Shown here: piece by piece, positions 33,106 to 42,926 of the stretch
How the letters are laid out: each line of letters starts with the position of its first letter
Numbering within the stretch: the first letter of the stretch is position 1
Origin: Leucobacter sp. UT-8R-CII-1-4
GTDB lineage: Bacteria > Actinomycetota > Actinomycetes > Actinomycetales > Microbacteriaceae
Reading direction: 5' to 3'
Length of the DNA stretch: 64,000 bases
Assembly (NCBI RefSeq): GCF_030010235.1
Contig: NZ_JASCRS010000003.1
Coordinates: 124,001-188,000, forward strand
The notes under the pieces: generated by a model
The model's database searches: none
What the model was told of the DNA's origin: nothing
Seen by the model: only the letters and a program-made list of their open reading frames with translations
Position numbers and translations under genes: made by a program

Positions 33106-34832
33106 CCTCGATTTTGCCTACAGCAGGCAGCAAAGAAACCGTGCGACTTGGCCTTCGTTTGCTTTGGCAGCAGCGGGGCACCCTGGCCGCGACAATTGTG
33201 TTGCTCTTTCTGGGAACCGCCACCGTGCTCCTCATCCCGCCGCTGCTCGGTGCCATCGTCGACACCGTCATCGCTGGCAAACCGTTTCAAGACGTGCTCT
33301 GGCTCGGCGGAGCAATTGCTATCGCCGGTGTAGTTGCGGCTGCGCTTGAGTGGCTGGGCGGTGTGCTGCTTGTGCGCTGTTTGCAACGCGCCCTGGCTGA
33401 GCTGCGAGAAGAGGTGTTTGCTGCAGCGCTGACACTGCCACTCAGCCGAACCGAAGAGGCGGGCGAGGCAGATGTAATCTCACGCGTCACCAACGATGTC
33501 GACGCTGTGACCGAGGCAATCTCTGGCGTGATCCCACTCTGCGTTCGCTCGGTACTGACGATCACCCTCACAGTGATCGGCATGGCAGCAATCGACCCCT
33601 GGTTGGCACTCGCCGCACTCATCGCCGTGCCGATTCAGATTGTCACGACACGAGTCTTCCTGCGCAGATCGAGACCGCTGTACATGCGCCTTCGGCGAGA
33701 AGAGGCAGAGCGAGGGCGCAGCTTCATCGAAGCGGTCTCTGGCGCAGACACCGTACGCGCCTACGGTACCCGAGACGCCCACCTCGAAGGCATCGCAACT
33801 GCCAGTGCAACCGCCGTTGAAACACACCGCGCAACTGCCCGCGCACGCAACGTGTTCACCGGCGGTTTGAACGCTGCCGAGTTCATCGGCCTTGCTGCAG
33901 TGCTTGCGGTTGGTTTCGTTCGAGTCACCGCTGCCGGACTCTCAGTTGGTGCCGTCACCGCTGGTGCGCTCTACTTTCACCGATTGTTCTCGCCGGTAGG
34001 CGATCTGCTTGGCAGCATGGACGATCTACAGCGAGCACTCTCTGGCCTGCAACGCCTCGCCGGAGTGGTGCTTTACGCTGAAGCCGAGACCACCGCGACT
34101 ACCGGAGAGCAGATTGCCGCGGGAACGATCAGCATTCAGGCGGTTGAATATCGCTACGGCCCAAATGCCATCCGTGATGCTCTGAGTGGGGTGTCGATTG
34201 AGGTCGCTGCGGGGCAAACAATTGGGTTGATTGGTCGATCTGGATCAGGGAAGAGCACACTAGCGCGCCTGATCTCTGGGGTCGACGAGCCAACCTCAGG
34301 CACCGTGCACATTGGCGGGGTGCCAGCAACCAAAGCAACGCATAACGGCAGACCAGCAGCATTTCTGGTTGCCCAAGAAACACACCTCTTCTCCGGCACC
34401 ATCGCAGACAACCTTCGAATTGCCGCACCCGAAGCAAACGATGATCGCCTGAGCGAAGCGCTCGCCGCAGTTGGTTTTGAACTGTCAGCCGTGCCAGGCG
34501 GGCTCGCAGGCACCCTCTCGCTCGCTCTCAGCCACCGTGAAGCGCAGCAACTCGCACTCGCTCGGGTACTGCTCGCAGACCCGCCCGTGGTGCTGCTTGA
34601 CGAGGCCGGGTCGCAAGCCGGCGCTGACCCAGTGCTGGTTGACGCCATGCGTGCCGTAAGCGCTGGCCGCACCGCCGTAGTAATTGCGCACCACCTCGAT
34701 CAGATTCGAGACGCAGACACCGTGGTAGTGCTCGAAGACGGTGCCGTGATCGAGCTCGGTGCACCAGAAGAACTGCTCAGCAACGCCGAGGGTGCCTTCG
34801 CCAGGCTGTGGCGCAGTTCGCACGGCGGCTAG
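33102..34832 (+). CDS. ABC transporter half, IrtB-like, degenerate signature motif
   Basis: A 576-residue half-transporter with six membrane helices (about 20-320) and an NBD with intact Walker A GRSGSGKST (about 377-385), Q-loop (VAQETHLFSGTI), Walker B VVLLDEAGSQAG and switch His (VVIAHHLDQI). The signature is degraded to LALSHREAQQ instead of LSGGQ. Together with the preceding subunit, which kept LSGGQ but lost Walker A, exactly one complete composite ATP site can be built. Starts with a 4-bp overlap. With SIP and the iron box this indicates a ferric-siderophore importer of the IrtAB kind. Confidence 0.9.
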   Translation: MTSILPTAGSKETVRLGLRLLWQQRGTLAATIVLLFLGTATVLLIPPLLGAIVDTVIAGKPFQDVLWLGGAIAIAGVVAAALEWLGGVLLVRCLQRALAELREEVFAAALTLPLSRTEEAGEADVISRVTNDVDAVTEAISGVIPLCVRSVLTITLTVIGMAAIDPWLALAALIAVPIQIVTTRVFLRRSRPLYMRLRREEAERGRSFIEAVSGADTVRAYGTRDAHLEGIATASATAVETHRATARARNVFTGGLNAAEFIGLAAVLAVGFVRVTAAGLSVGAVTAGALYFHRLFSPVGDLLGSMDDLQRALSGLQRLAGVVLYAEAETTATTGEQIAAGTISIQAVEYRYGPNAIRDALSGVSIEVAAGQTIGLIGRSGSGKSTLARLISGVDEPTSGTVHIGGVPATKATHNGRPAAFLVAQETHLFSGTIADNLRIAAPEANDDRLSEALAAVGFELSAVPGGLAGTLSLALSHREAQQLALARVLLADPPVVLLDEAGSQAGADPVLVDAMRAVSAGRTAVVIAHHLDQIRDADTVVVLEDGAVIELGAPEELLSNAEGAFARLWRSSHGG

Positions 34833-34843
34833 GCGCATTATGC

Positions 34844-34877
34844 GCGTTGGATCGCCACACCTCAGGCGATCCAACGC
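34844..34877. terminator. Terminator after the iron-uptake operon
   Basis: A 13-bp perfect stem GCGTTGGATCGCC / GGCGATCCAACGC with an 8-base loop, between convergent genes. No long T-run. Confidence 0.75.
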
Positions 34878-34888
34878 AAAGACGCAAA

Positions 34889-35299
34889 CTACTTCGAGTC
34901 GCGCTTCTTGTTTGTGCCGAGGAGGCCATTCAGCATGCTCGAAAGCAATGACAGCACCAGCGCCGCCAAAACTCCCCACCAGAAACCGTCGATCTGCAAG
35001 CCGAAACCGGCGAGGTCCGAGAGCCATGCGACCACAAGCAGCAAAAATCCGTTCACAATCAGTCCGAAAAGACCGAGCGTGATGATGTACAACGGAATCG
35101 AAACCACCCGCACAATCTTGCCGAGTGTGCCGTTTACCAAGCCAAACACTGCAGCGATCAGCAAGAGCGTGAAGAGATGATCGTAAGGCCCAGTGCCGAG
35201 CGGTTTCACCCAGACGCCGTGATCGCCGCTACCGCCAACAATCAACGTGGTGAGCCACAGCGCGAAGGCGCTAACCAGAACTCGAATCAATGTGCGCAT
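34889..35299 (-). CDS. Phage-holin-family (holin 4 superfamily) membrane protein
   Basis: A 136-residue protein with four hydrophobic helices (about 5-22, 42-60, 70-92, 105-125), glycine-rich turns and a short basic tail (GTNKKRDSK). The pattern LIAAVFGLVNGTLGKIVRVVSIPLYI... is typical of the chromosomal mycobacterial/actinobacterial 'phage holin family' membrane protein, which has no known link to phage in these genomes. ATG 35299 is preferred; an upstream ATG at 35347 would add 16 unlikely residues. Convergent with the iron-uptake operon. Confidence 0.8.
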   Translation of the reverse strand: MRTLIRVLVSAFALWLTTLIVGGSGDHGVWVKPLGTGPYDHLFTLLLIAAVFGLVNGTLGKIVRVVSIPLYIITLGLFGLIVNGFLLLVVAWLSDLAGFGLQIDGFWWGVLAALVLSLLSSMLNGLLGTNKKRDSK

Positions 35300-35413
35300 G
35301 CCCTCAGTGTCGCAAGCGAAACTGAAGTTCGGGTGAAGGCGCGCCACACCCGAAACCGAGAGTACGGGGCGAATATCCTCATCTGAACATGCGCGCTCGT
35401 TACACTTGGCGCA

Positions 35414-36592
35414 ATGAGCGCAACGACAACTTTTGGCGTCGATATGACCGACCCGGAGCCGATCCGCTTCCTCGACGACGAGGGCCGGTACGCTCCCTCA
35501 GCCTCTGCCGCGGAGTTCGCGGCAGAGCTGGAGAACCTCGACGAATCCGACCTGAAGCAGTGGTACCTCGACATGGTTGCGGTACGCGCCTTCGACACCG
35601 AATGCACCCACCTGCAGCGGCAAGGGCAATTGGCGCTCTGGGCGCCAAGCGTTGGCCAAGAGGGTGGCCAGGTAGGCATCGCGCACGCGACCAAACCCAA
35701 CGACCACCTCTTCCCGACCTACCGCGAGCACACAGTGGCTTATGTGCGAGGAGTGCAGCTGACCGCCATCGCTGGGCAGTTCCGAGGCGTCACCCACGGC
35801 GGCTGGGACGTCACCGATCCAGCGAACGGCAACTGCCACCTCTACACGCTTGTGCTTGGTAGTCAGGCGCAGCACGCCTCAGGCTTTGCGATGGGGCAGG
35901 TGCTTGATGCGAAACGCGCCGCGGGAAGCACCTCGCTCGCACCGGGTGAAGAAGGTATCGCCACCGACGGTGCGACCGTCGTGTTCTACGGTGACGGCAC
36001 AACAAGCGAGGGCGACGTCAGCGAGTCAATGGTTTTCGCTGCCAGCTTCCAGGCCCCAGTGCTGCATGTTATGCAGAACAACAACTGGGCGATCTCGGTG
36101 CCCGTTGCCCGCCAGTCACGCACCCCGATCTACCGCCGTGCACTCGGCTTCGGGCTGCGCGCCGTGCAGATCGATGGCAACGACCCGCTAGCCGGTTTTG
36201 CCGTCGCAAAACGATTCCTCGATCAGGCTCGTGCCGGCGAAGGCCCCGGATACATCGAGGCACTCACCTATCGAATGGGTGCGCACACGACGAGTGATGA
36301 TCCAACGCGCTACCGCGAAGCAGACGAACTTGAGTCGTGGCGGCTACGCGACCCTATCGTCCGATTCGAGGGATACCTGCGATCGCTGGGTGTGAGCGAA
36401 GACTTCTTTGCCGACGCAGCGAAGCAGGCCGACGCCATCGCGAAAGCAGCTCGCGAAGAGATTTTGACCCTGCCAGAACCTGGCCCTGACACCATGTTTG
36501 AGCACGTCTACAGCGAACCGCACCCGCTCATGGATGCGCAGCGAGAGTGGCTTGCCGATTACGAAGCCTCGTTTGCTGAGGAAGGCCGATAA
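35414..36592 (+). CDS. 2-oxoacid dehydrogenase E1 component, alpha subunit
   Basis: A 392-residue thiamine-diphosphate-binding subunit that decarboxylates a 2-oxoacid and passes the acyl group to the lipoyl domain of E2. The ThDP motif GDGTTSEGD...QNNNWA is at about 196-222, and the SxxxR/HTTSDDPTRYR region that follows E1-alpha phosphorylation-loop-type motifs is near 285-300. Branched-chain 2-oxoacid and pyruvate versions have the same architecture; the ALWAPSVGQEG and GADTT-like HTTSDDP patterns lean to the branched-chain type. First of three overlapping genes; E3 (dihydrolipoyl dehydrogenase) is not in this window. Confidence 0.9.
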   Translation: MSATTTFGVDMTDPEPIRFLDDEGRYAPSASAAEFAAELENLDESDLKQWYLDMVAVRAFDTECTHLQRQGQLALWAPSVGQEGGQVGIAHATKPNDHLFPTYREHTVAYVRGVQLTAIAGQFRGVTHGGWDVTDPANGNCHLYTLVLGSQAQHASGFAMGQVLDAKRAAGSTSLAPGEEGIATDGATVVFYGDGTTSEGDVSESMVFAASFQAPVLHVMQNNNWAISVPVARQSRTPIYRRALGFGLRAVQIDGNDPLAGFAVAKRFLDQARAGEGPGYIEALTYRMGAHTTSDDPTRYREADELESWRLRDPIVRFEGYLRSLGVSEDFFADAAKQADAIAKAAREEILTLPEPGPDTMFEHVYSEPHPLMDAQREWLADYEASFAEEGR

Positions 36593-37596
36593 TGAGCAGC
36601 AACATTATGACGCTGGCTGAGCGCCAGCAACTCCCAATCTCAAAGGCCATCAATGCTGGCCTGCGCGCAGCCATGGCCGCAGATGAGCGTGTGATTCTGA
36701 TGGGCGAAGACATCGGCCCACTCGGTGGCGTGTTCCGCGTCACCGACGGCCTGCAAGCAGACTTCGGCTCAGCCCGTGTGATCGACACCCCGCTCGCTGA
36801 GGCAGGCATCGTTGGTAGCGCTATTGGCCTCGCGATGGCCGGCTACCGCCCGGTGCTTGAAATTCAGTTTGACGGCTTTGTGTTCCCCGCCTTCAACCAG
36901 ATCGTCACCCAGCTGGCAAAGCTGACCAGTCGCAGCGACGGCAAGCAGTCGATGCCGGTAGTGATCCGTTTGCCTTACGGCGGCCACATCGGTGCGGTAG
37001 AGCATCACCAGGAGAGCCCTGAGGCGTACTTCGCGCACACCGCGGGCCTACGTGTTGTTGCACCCTCAAACGCGCACGATGCTTACTGGATGATCCAGCA
37101 GGCGATCACCTCGGACGATCCGGTGATCTTCCTTGAACCGAAAGCCAAGTACTGGCAGAAGGGCGAAGTTGATCCGCACGCCCTCGCCGCACCGCTGCAC
37201 CGCACGGCAGTGGTTCGCCCAGGCAGCGATTGCACCGTGGTTGGGTTTGGTGCGATGGTGACCACCCTCTTGCAAGCGGCCGATATCGCCGCGAACGAGG
37301 GCACCAAGCTTGAGGTGATCGATCTGCGCACCATTTCACCGATCGACTACGACCCAATCATTACCTCGGTACAAAAGACCGGGCGTGTGGTGATTGCCCA
37401 AGAAGCGCAAGGCAATGCGAGTGTGGGTAGTGAAATTGCTGCGACTATCGCCGAGCGAGCGTTCTATTCGCTGCAGGCACCACCGCTGAGAGTCAGCGGC
37501 TTTGATGTGCCGTTCCCGCCAGCAAAGCTGGAGGGTGTGTACCTTCCCGATGCCGATCGTGTGCTTGAAGCAGTCGATCGCGCCATGGGATTCTAA
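36592..37596 (+). CDS. 2-oxoacid dehydrogenase E1 component, beta subunit
   Basis: A 334-residue partner of the preceding subunit, with a transketolase-like pyrimidine domain ([19 protein letters not shown]...[13 protein letters not shown]) and a C-terminal domain ([27 protein letters not shown]). The conserved [12 protein letters not shown] and [22 protein letters not shown] segments are present. The ATG overlaps the preceding stop codon by one base, which supports equimolar synthesis of the alpha2-beta2 tetramer. Confidence 0.95.
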   Translation: MSSNIMTLAERQQLPISKAINAGLRAAMAADERVILMGEDIGPLGGVFRVTDGLQADFGSARVIDTPLAEAGIVGSAIGLAMAGYRPVLEIQFDGFVFPAFNQIVTQLAKLTSRSDGKQSMPVVIRLPYGGHIGAVEHHQESPEAYFAHTAGLRVVAPSNAHDAYWMIQQAITSDDPVIFLEPKAKYWQKGEVDPHALAAPLHRTAVVRPGSDCTVVGFGAMVTTLLQAADIAANEGTKLEVIDLRTISPIDYDPIITSVQKTGRVVIAQEAQGNASVGSEIAATIAERAFYSLQAPPLRVSGFDVPFPPAKLEGVYLPDADRVLEAVDRAMGF

Positions 37597-37619
37597 GAGC
37601 ACGTGCAAGGAGTCAAAAA

Positions 37620-38942
37620 ATGAGCGAGCAGACTTTTCCGCTGCCAGATGTTGGCGAAGGCCTCACCGAAGCCGAGATCGTGAACTGGTTGGTAAAGCCG
37701 GGCGATACCGTGGCACTCAACCAGGTGGTGTGCGAGATTGAAACCGCAAAATCACTCGTTGAGCTGCCATCACCGTTTGAGGGAGTGGTGACAGAACTGC
37801 TCGCCGAGGTGGGGCAGACGGTGCCAGTTGGCAACGCGATCCTGCGTATTCGAAGCGAGGGCGATGCGGTGGATCTTCCAGCCGGAGACACGGCTGCGGT
37901 TGCAGAAACTCCGCTGCCTGCGACTGACGATCGACCTACTGGCGCAACCGGCGCATCAGATTCGTTGCCAGCCGACGAAGGCGGTGCCGTGCTTGTCGGG
38001 TATGGCACCGTGGCTCCTGCGAAGAGTCGCCGCCGCGGTAAGAGCGCTCCGGCTGCTGCGGAGACACCAGCCGCGTCAAACGGAAATGTGATCGCGAAGC
38101 CACCGATCCGCAAACTTGCCAAGGACCTCGGCGTAGATTTGCGTGACCTTGTCGGCACCGGTCAGGGTGGCGAAATTCTGCGTGAAGACGTGCTGCGGGC
38201 GACCGCCAGGGATGGCTTGTTCCGTGAGGCGTCAAAGCCTCAGACTCTCGAGGCCCGTGAGCAGCGCTTCCCAGTAAAGGGTGTGCGCAAGGTCATCGCC
38301 GAAAACATGGTCGCCTCGAAGTTCCAGGCGCCACACGTGAGCGTTTTTGTTGATGTTGATGCGACCCGCACTATGGAATTTGTGAAGCGGCTGAAGCAGT
38401 CGAGTCAGTTTGAAGGCGTGAAGGTTTCGCCGCTTCTGATTTTCGCGAAGGCTCTGCTTTGGGCGGTGCGACGAAATCCAGAGGTCAATGCGCAGTGGAC
38501 CGATGACGAAATCATCGTGAAAAACTACGTGAACTTGGGCATCGCTGCGGCAACCCCGCGAGGGCTCGTCGTGCCAAACATCAAAGAGGCTCAAGACATG
38601 AGCCTCATTGAACTGGCCCAAGCCATTCAGCAGCTCACCGAAACCGCTCGCCTTGGCCGCACGCAGCCCGCAGAGATGCAGCACGGCACCATCACGATCA
38701 CCAACTTTGGTGTCTTCGGGATGGACTTCGGAACCCCAATTCTGAATCGTGACGAGGTCGCAATTCTGGCAATGGGTTCGATTAAGCAAAAGCCGTGGGT
38801 AGTTGAGGGTCAGGTGCTTTCACGCTGGGTAACCACCGTTGGCGGCTCTTTCGATCACCGCGTGGTCGACGGCGATGTGGTCTCGCGCTTTGTCGCGGAC
38901 GTCGCATCAGTGCTTGAAGAGCCCGCGCTGCTGCTCGACTGA
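37620..38942 (+). CDS. 2-oxoacid dehydrogenase E2 component (lipoamide acyltransferase)
   Basis: A 440-residue protein with one lipoyl domain (residues 1-78; lipoylated Lys44 in [10 protein letters not shown]), a Pro/Ala/Thr linker, a small E1/E3-binding domain ([22 protein letters not shown], about 161-182) and a catalytic domain ending in [12 protein letters not shown] (about 411-422) with the active-site His and Asp. One lipoyl domain is usual for branched-chain E2. It begins 23 bp after E1-beta with AAGGAG as ribosome binding site, and a hairpin follows the gene. Confidence 0.94.
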   Translation: MSEQTFPLPDVGEGLTEAEIVNWLVKPGDTVALNQVVCEIETAKSLVELPSPFEGVVTELLAEVGQTVPVGNAILRIRSEGDAVDLPAGDTAAVAETPLPATDDRPTGATGASDSLPADEGGAVLVGYGTVAPAKSRRRGKSAPAAAETPAASNGNVIAKPPIRKLAKDLGVDLRDLVGTGQGGEILREDVLRATARDGLFREASKPQTLEAREQRFPVKGVRKVIAENMVASKFQAPHVSVFVDVDATRTMEFVKRLKQSSQFEGVKVSPLLIFAKALLWAVRRNPEVNAQWTDDEIIVKNYVNLGIAAATPRGLVVPNIKEAQDMSLIELAQAIQQLTETARLGRTQPAEMQHGTITITNFGVFGMDFGTPILNRDEVAILAMGSIKQKPWVVEGQVLSRWVTTVGGSFDHRVVDGDVVSRFVADVASVLEEPALLLD

Positions 38943-38952
38943 GTGTGTTGCA

Positions 38953-38984
38953 GGCGGGGGAGCAGGTCTGCTTGTTGCCCCGCC
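38953..38984 (+). terminator. Putative terminator after E2
   Basis: GGCGGGG (38953-38959) / CCCCGCC (38978-38984), with an inner AGCAG/CTGCT pairing. No T-run follows, so moderate. Confidence 0.45.
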
Positions 38985-39026
38985 AAACTCTCACCCGGTG
39001 ACTCGCCAGGTCGCTAGGCTGTCAAC

Positions 39027-40529
39027 ATGAGCTTCAAAAGTCGAGGAGCAAAGCCGGCGGCAGTGATCGGTGCTGGCCCGAATGGGCTTGCTGCCGCTGT
39101 GACGCTGGCTCGCGCCGGTGTGCCGGTCACGGTGTTTGAAGCAGCCGAAACGATTGGTGGCGGCACCCGCACCACCGAGTTGGTGCAGCCGGGAGTGCTG
39201 CATGATGTGTGTTCGGCGATTCACCCAATGGCGTTGGCCACCGGATTCTTTCGAGAGTTTGAGCTTAGTAGCCGCATGGAATTTGTGGTGCCTGAGGCTT
39301 CATATGCGAATCCCCTCGATGGTGCCGCTGGCGGAACTCCGCACGGCCCTGGCCGAGCCGCAATCGCGTATCGCGACCTGCAGCGCACCGCGAGTGAATT
39401 GGGTCGTGATGGCGCCGCCTACGCCCGCTACTACCGCCCACTGCTTCGCAGGCTCAGTGGAGTCGTAGATTTTGCTCTGGGGCCCACCCTGTTGCGAATG
39501 CCTCGTGATCTTGTCGCAACAGCAATCACAGCTGTGCGTACCTTCGAACAGGGCACTGCGCTGTGGGGGTTGCGTTTTCAGGAGCAGGCGGCACCCTCGC
39601 TGATGAGCGGAGTGGCCGCGCACAGCATTGGTCGAATGCCCAATCTTGCTACTGCGGGTGTCGGTGTGATGCTCGGTGCGCTTGGTCACTCGAGCGGATG
39701 GCCGGTGCCGGTAGGTGGCAGTCGTGCCATTACCGATGCGCTCGCCGCAGACCTATTGGCTCATGGCGGTGAGATTCGGGTGGATCACGCCGTCGACGAT
39801 GTTCGCGAGCTCGAAGAGTTTGACGTGAAACTTTTTGATACTTCGGCCAGGGGTCTTGTCTCGATTGCGGGCTCCGTGCTGCCGTCGAAGTATCGACGTG
39901 CACTCGGTCGTTTTGTCTATGGAGACGGTGCTACGAAGGTCGACTTTGTGCTTGATGGGCCTATTCCTTGGGCTGATCCGCGTGTGTCAGCTGCACCGAC
40001 GGTGCATCTCGGCGGTTCACGGGCGGAGGGGACTGCGGCCGAACTTGAGGTGAGTCGTGGCAGGCACCCGGAACGACCCTACGTGTTGCTCGCGCAGCCG
40101 AGTGAGTTTGATCCAGCGCGAAACCCTGCGGGGCGGAACGCGGTGTGGAGTTATACACACGTGCCCAAGGGTTCAAATGTTGATGTGCAGGAGCGCGTGA
40201 TCGCGCAGATTGAACGTTTTGCCCCCGGGTTCAGGGATCGAATCGTGGCTGTGCGCCAGACCACAGCCGACCAGCTTTCGCGTTACAACCGCAACTATCA
40301 TGGTGGCGACTTCAGTGCGGGTGCGGTGAGCCTGCGGCAGCTGCTTGCTCGACCAACAATTTCGATGGACCCGCATCGCACTCCGGCGCCAGGCATCTAT
40401 CTTGCTTCGTCGTCGACTCCGCCCGGGCCGGGCGTGCACGGACTGGCTGGCTGGTATGCGGCGCAGTCAGCGCTGCGTCACGAGTACGGCTTGGACGCGC
40501 CGGAGCTGGGGCTGCGCGAATCGCGTTGA
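39027..40529 (+). CDS. FAD-dependent oxidoreductase, phytoene-desaturase-like
   Basis: A 500-residue flavoprotein. The dinucleotide-binding VIGAGPNGLAAAVTLARAG is at about 14-32, followed by the phytoene-desaturase-type GGGTRTTELVQPGVLHDVCSAIHPM. The C-terminal FAD motif is PAPGIYLASSSTPPGPGVHGLAGW. It resembles the COG1233 group (carotenoid desaturase/isomerase-like), most members of which have unknown substrates. No other carotenoid genes lie nearby. It starts 84 bp after E2 on the same strand; a hairpin in between argues for a separate transcript. Confidence 0.85.
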   Translation: MSFKSRGAKPAAVIGAGPNGLAAAVTLARAGVPVTVFEAAETIGGGTRTTELVQPGVLHDVCSAIHPMALATGFFREFELSSRMEFVVPEASYANPLDGAAGGTPHGPGRAAIAYRDLQRTASELGRDGAAYARYYRPLLRRLSGVVDFALGPTLLRMPRDLVATAITAVRTFEQGTALWGLRFQEQAAPSLMSGVAAHSIGRMPNLATAGVGVMLGALGHSSGWPVPVGGSRAITDALAADLLAHGGEIRVDHAVDDVRELEEFDVKLFDTSARGLVSIAGSVLPSKYRRALGRFVYGDGATKVDFVLDGPIPWADPRVSAAPTVHLGGSRAEGTAAELEVSRGRHPERPYVLLAQPSEFDPARNPAGRNAVWSYTHVPKGSNVDVQERVIAQIERFAPGFRDRIVAVRQTTADQLSRYNRNYHGGDFSAGAVSLRQLLARPTISMDPHRTPAPGIYLASSSTPPGPGVHGLAGWYAAQSALRHEYGLDAPELGLRESR

Positions 40530-40559
40530 TTGCCGGCCCCTGCTGCCGGGCCCAGAAAA

Positions 40560-40596
40560 CACTGGAGGCCCGGTCGAAGTGACCGAGCCTCCAGTG
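40560..40596. terminator. Bidirectional terminator between flavoprotein and aquaporin genes
   Basis: CACTGGAGGC...CGGTC / GACCG...GCCTCCAGTG, a 15-16 bp stem with one mismatch and loop GAAGT, between convergent genes. Confidence 0.85.
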
Positions 40597-40611
40597 CTGA
40601 GTTGATCAGGG

Positions 40612-41256
40612 TTAGGCAGCTGCCTTCTTCAGATCGTGGCTGTTCAGCAGGCGGAACGCCAGAGCTGCAACGACTGCACCAACGAGTGGTGCAACAACGT
40701 AGAGCCACATGTTGCTCCACTCGAACTGGCCGTTGATTGCCAGGCCGAACGCTACGGCTGGGTTGAAGCCGCCGCCCGAGATGCCGCCAACGGTGGCAGC
40801 GCCAAGGAAGACGGTCGTGCCGATTGCGAGACCGTAGAACGAGTTGCCGTCATTGTCCTTCGAGGTGGCAACGTTCAGCACTACGTAAACGAGTGCGAAG
40901 GTGAACAGTGCCTCGACGAGGAACGATGGGCCGACTTCGATCTGCTTTGCTGCTTCAGCTGCAGGGAAGACCGCAGCAGCGATCAGTGCGCCAAGAGCAG
41001 CGCCGAGCAGCTGTGCAACGACGTAGGCGACGAATTCGCCGACGTTCATTGCGCCGCGCAGCAGAACACCCAGCGAAACTGCTGGGTTGAGGTGTGCACC
41101 TGAGATGTGTCCGGTTGCGTACACCAGCACCATCAGCGTGAAGCCGATGACGAGTGGGGTGAAATCACCGGCGTTGTTGATGGCGCCAATGATGGTGAAA
41201 ACGAACAGAAGGGTTGCGATTGCTTCAGCTACCGCATTGCGAACGGTACCAGTCAT
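40612..41256 (-). CDS. Aquaporin (MIP family)
   Basis: A 214-residue channel protein with six membrane helices and the two half-helix motifs NPAVSLG (first) and NPAVAFG (second). The helix-2 segment GHISGAHLNPAV is typical. AqpZ-like water channels and glycerol facilitators share these; at 214 residues and without the extra GlpF loop insertions it is closer to the water-channel type. ATG 41256 is the likely start; an upstream one at 41304 would add 16 polar residues. The gene is divergent from the amine permease operon. Confidence 0.88.
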   Translation of the reverse strand: MTGTVRNAVAEAIATLLFVFTIIGAINNAGDFTPLVIGFTLMVLVYATGHISGAHLNPAVSLGVLLRGAMNVGEFVAYVVAQLLGAALGALIAAAVFPAAEAAKQIEVGPSFLVEALFTFALVYVVLNVATSKDNDGNSFYGLAIGTTVFLGAATVGGISGGGFNPAVAFGLAINGQFEWSNMWLYVVAPLVGAVVAALAFRLLNSHDLKKAAA

Positions 41257-41380
41257 GTCACTTCTACTTTCTGGAGAGGCGGGTATTTCCCAGCTGATTG
41301 TCAATTATCCCAAATTGAAGGATTAACGAACAGATGCCTGCGAGAAGTTTCTACACATTTGAGCAATCTTCTTGGTACAG

Positions 41381-41399
41381 TGGTCTAGGCGTTAGGCCA
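41381..41399. promoter_or_regulatory. FadR-type operator before the gamma-glutamylation operon
   Basis: TGGTCTA-GGCGT-TAGGCCA, an inverted repeat with one mismatch, 49 bp before the permease start. The operon's last gene encodes an FCD-type GntR regulator, which is the probable ligand. Confidence 0.55.
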
Positions 41400-41447
41400 A
41401 TGTAAAAAAACTACTGATCTATTCGCAATGGGGCGAGGAGACAACCA

Positions 41448-42926
41448 ATGACCACAACACAGACCGGCACGAGTAGCGAGACCACGCCGTCACGCAGCCT
41501 CACCGGCAACCTCGGTACGTTCTCAATTATTTTTATGGTGATCGCCGCAGCAGCACCGCTCGCCGTAGTCGGCGGCGTAATGCCAGGCGCATTTGTAGTG
41601 GGCAACGGCATCGGCTTGCCCGTAATGTTCCTCGTCGTCGCTGGCATCCTGATGCTGTTCTCGGTGGGCCTCATCTCGATGAGCAAACACGTGCCGGGAT
41701 CAGGAGCATTCTTCACCTACATCGCACACGGACTCGGCAGAACCCCCGGCGTCGCAGCCTCATGGCTCGCAGTACTGACCTACACAACCGTGCAAGCATC
41801 AGTGCTCTCACTGCTCGGCGGCACCGTCTCATCAAGCATCGTGATGATCGGCGGGCCAGAACTGCCCTGGTGGTTATTCTCGTTTATCGCGATCGTCTTC
41901 GTAGCGATCCTCGGCTACCGGCACATCGAGCTCAGCTCAAAGGTGCTCTTCATCGCCCTCGGCGCAGAAATGCTGATCGGCCTGATCCTGGTACTCGTCG
42001 TCATGGCAACCGGGGGAGCAGAAGGAATCACCTTCGGCAGCTTCTCGCTCGGCAACATTCTCTCGGGATCACCGGGGATCGGCCTAATGTTTGCCATCGC
42101 CAGCTTCATCGGCTTTGAGTCTGCAGTTGTCTACCGCAGTGAGGTGCGCAATCCAGAGCGCACGATCCCACGCGCAACCCTCGGTGCCGCACTCGCAATC
42201 GGCCTGTTCTACGGACTTACCGCGTGGGCGCTCGTCATCGGAGCCGGTGAATCAAACGTGATCGCAATGGCCTCGGAAGACCCGGGCGGCATGCTCGCGC
42301 GCATCACCGATACCTACCTTGGTCCAGTCGGCTCGATCTTCGCGACCGTTCTGCTGATCGGCAGCCTCTTCGCGGCAGCCCTCTCACTGCACAACGTACT
42401 CGCTCGCTACTTCCACACCATGAGCAACACGGGGCTGCTGCCGCGAGCCCTCGGCGAGGTGCACCCGAAAACCGGCGCCCCGCACAAAGCAGCTATCACC
42501 CAGGTCAGCATTGCGACCGTCCTAATGATTGGAATTGTCTTCTCCGGCCTCGACCCAATCGCCGTACTCTCACAATTTGCGGGCATGGGCACAATCGCTC
42601 TGGTGCTGCTGATGGCAGGCACCTCAATCGCAGCGGTGGTGTACTCGCTGCGCCACGGCACCGAAACAAACCCGTGGAAGGCCTGGATCGCGCCAATGCT
42701 CGGCTTCGTCGGTCTCGCCATTTCGGTCGTACTGATTCTGATGAATGTGCCGCTCATGGTGGGCGATGTCGACGCCGCCGGTGAACTCACCTGGGGCCTA
42801 CCGAGCATCATCACCATCATCGTGGTTGGCCTCACCCCAATAGTTGGCATTGTGCAGGCGCGAATCATGCGCGCACGAAGCCCGAAAGCCTACGCCCAAA
42901 TCACTGAAGGATTAGACAAAGAATGA
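41448..42926 (+). CDS. APC-family amino acid/amine permease
   Basis: A 492-residue transporter with about 12 helices. Conserved N-terminal APC features are LTGNLGTFSIIFMVIAAAAPLAVVGGVMPGAF and the following GVGLISMSKHVPGSGAFFTYI; SFIGFESAVVYRSEVRNPERTIPRAT is a typical central loop. This PuuP/GABA-permease-like group imports amines and amino acids. First gene of a six-gene operon, overlapping the next gene by 4 bp (ATGA). A FadR-type operator lies upstream. Confidence 0.9.
   Translation: MTTTQTGTSSETTPSRSLTGNLGTFSIIFMVIAAAAPLAVVGGVMPGAFVVGNGIGLPVMFLVVAGILMLFSVGLISMSKHVPGSGAFFTYIAHGLGRTPGVAASWLAVLTYTTVQASVLSLLGGTVSSSIVMIGGPELPWWLFSFIAIVFVAILGYRHIELSSKVLFIALGAEMLIGLILVLVVMATGGAEGITFGSFSLGNILSGSPGIGLMFAIASFIGFESAVVYRSEVRNPERTIPRATLGAALAIGLFYGLTAWALVIGAGESNVIAMASEDPGGMLARITDTYLGPVGSIFATVLLIGSLFAAALSLHNVLARYFHTMSNTGLLPRALGEVHPKTGAPHKAAITQVSIATVLMIGIVFSGLDPIAVLSQFAGMGTIALVLLMAGTSIAAVVYSLRHGTETNPWKAWIAPMLGFVGLAISVVLILMNVPLMVGDVDAAGELTWGLPSIITIIVVGLTPIVGIVQARIMRARSPKAYAQITEGLDKE

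Noticed and set aside
34889..35299. Holin-like protein as a sign of a prophage
   Set aside because: No integrase, capsid, lysin or attachment repeats lie nearby; this family is a normal chromosomal membrane protein in actinobacteria.
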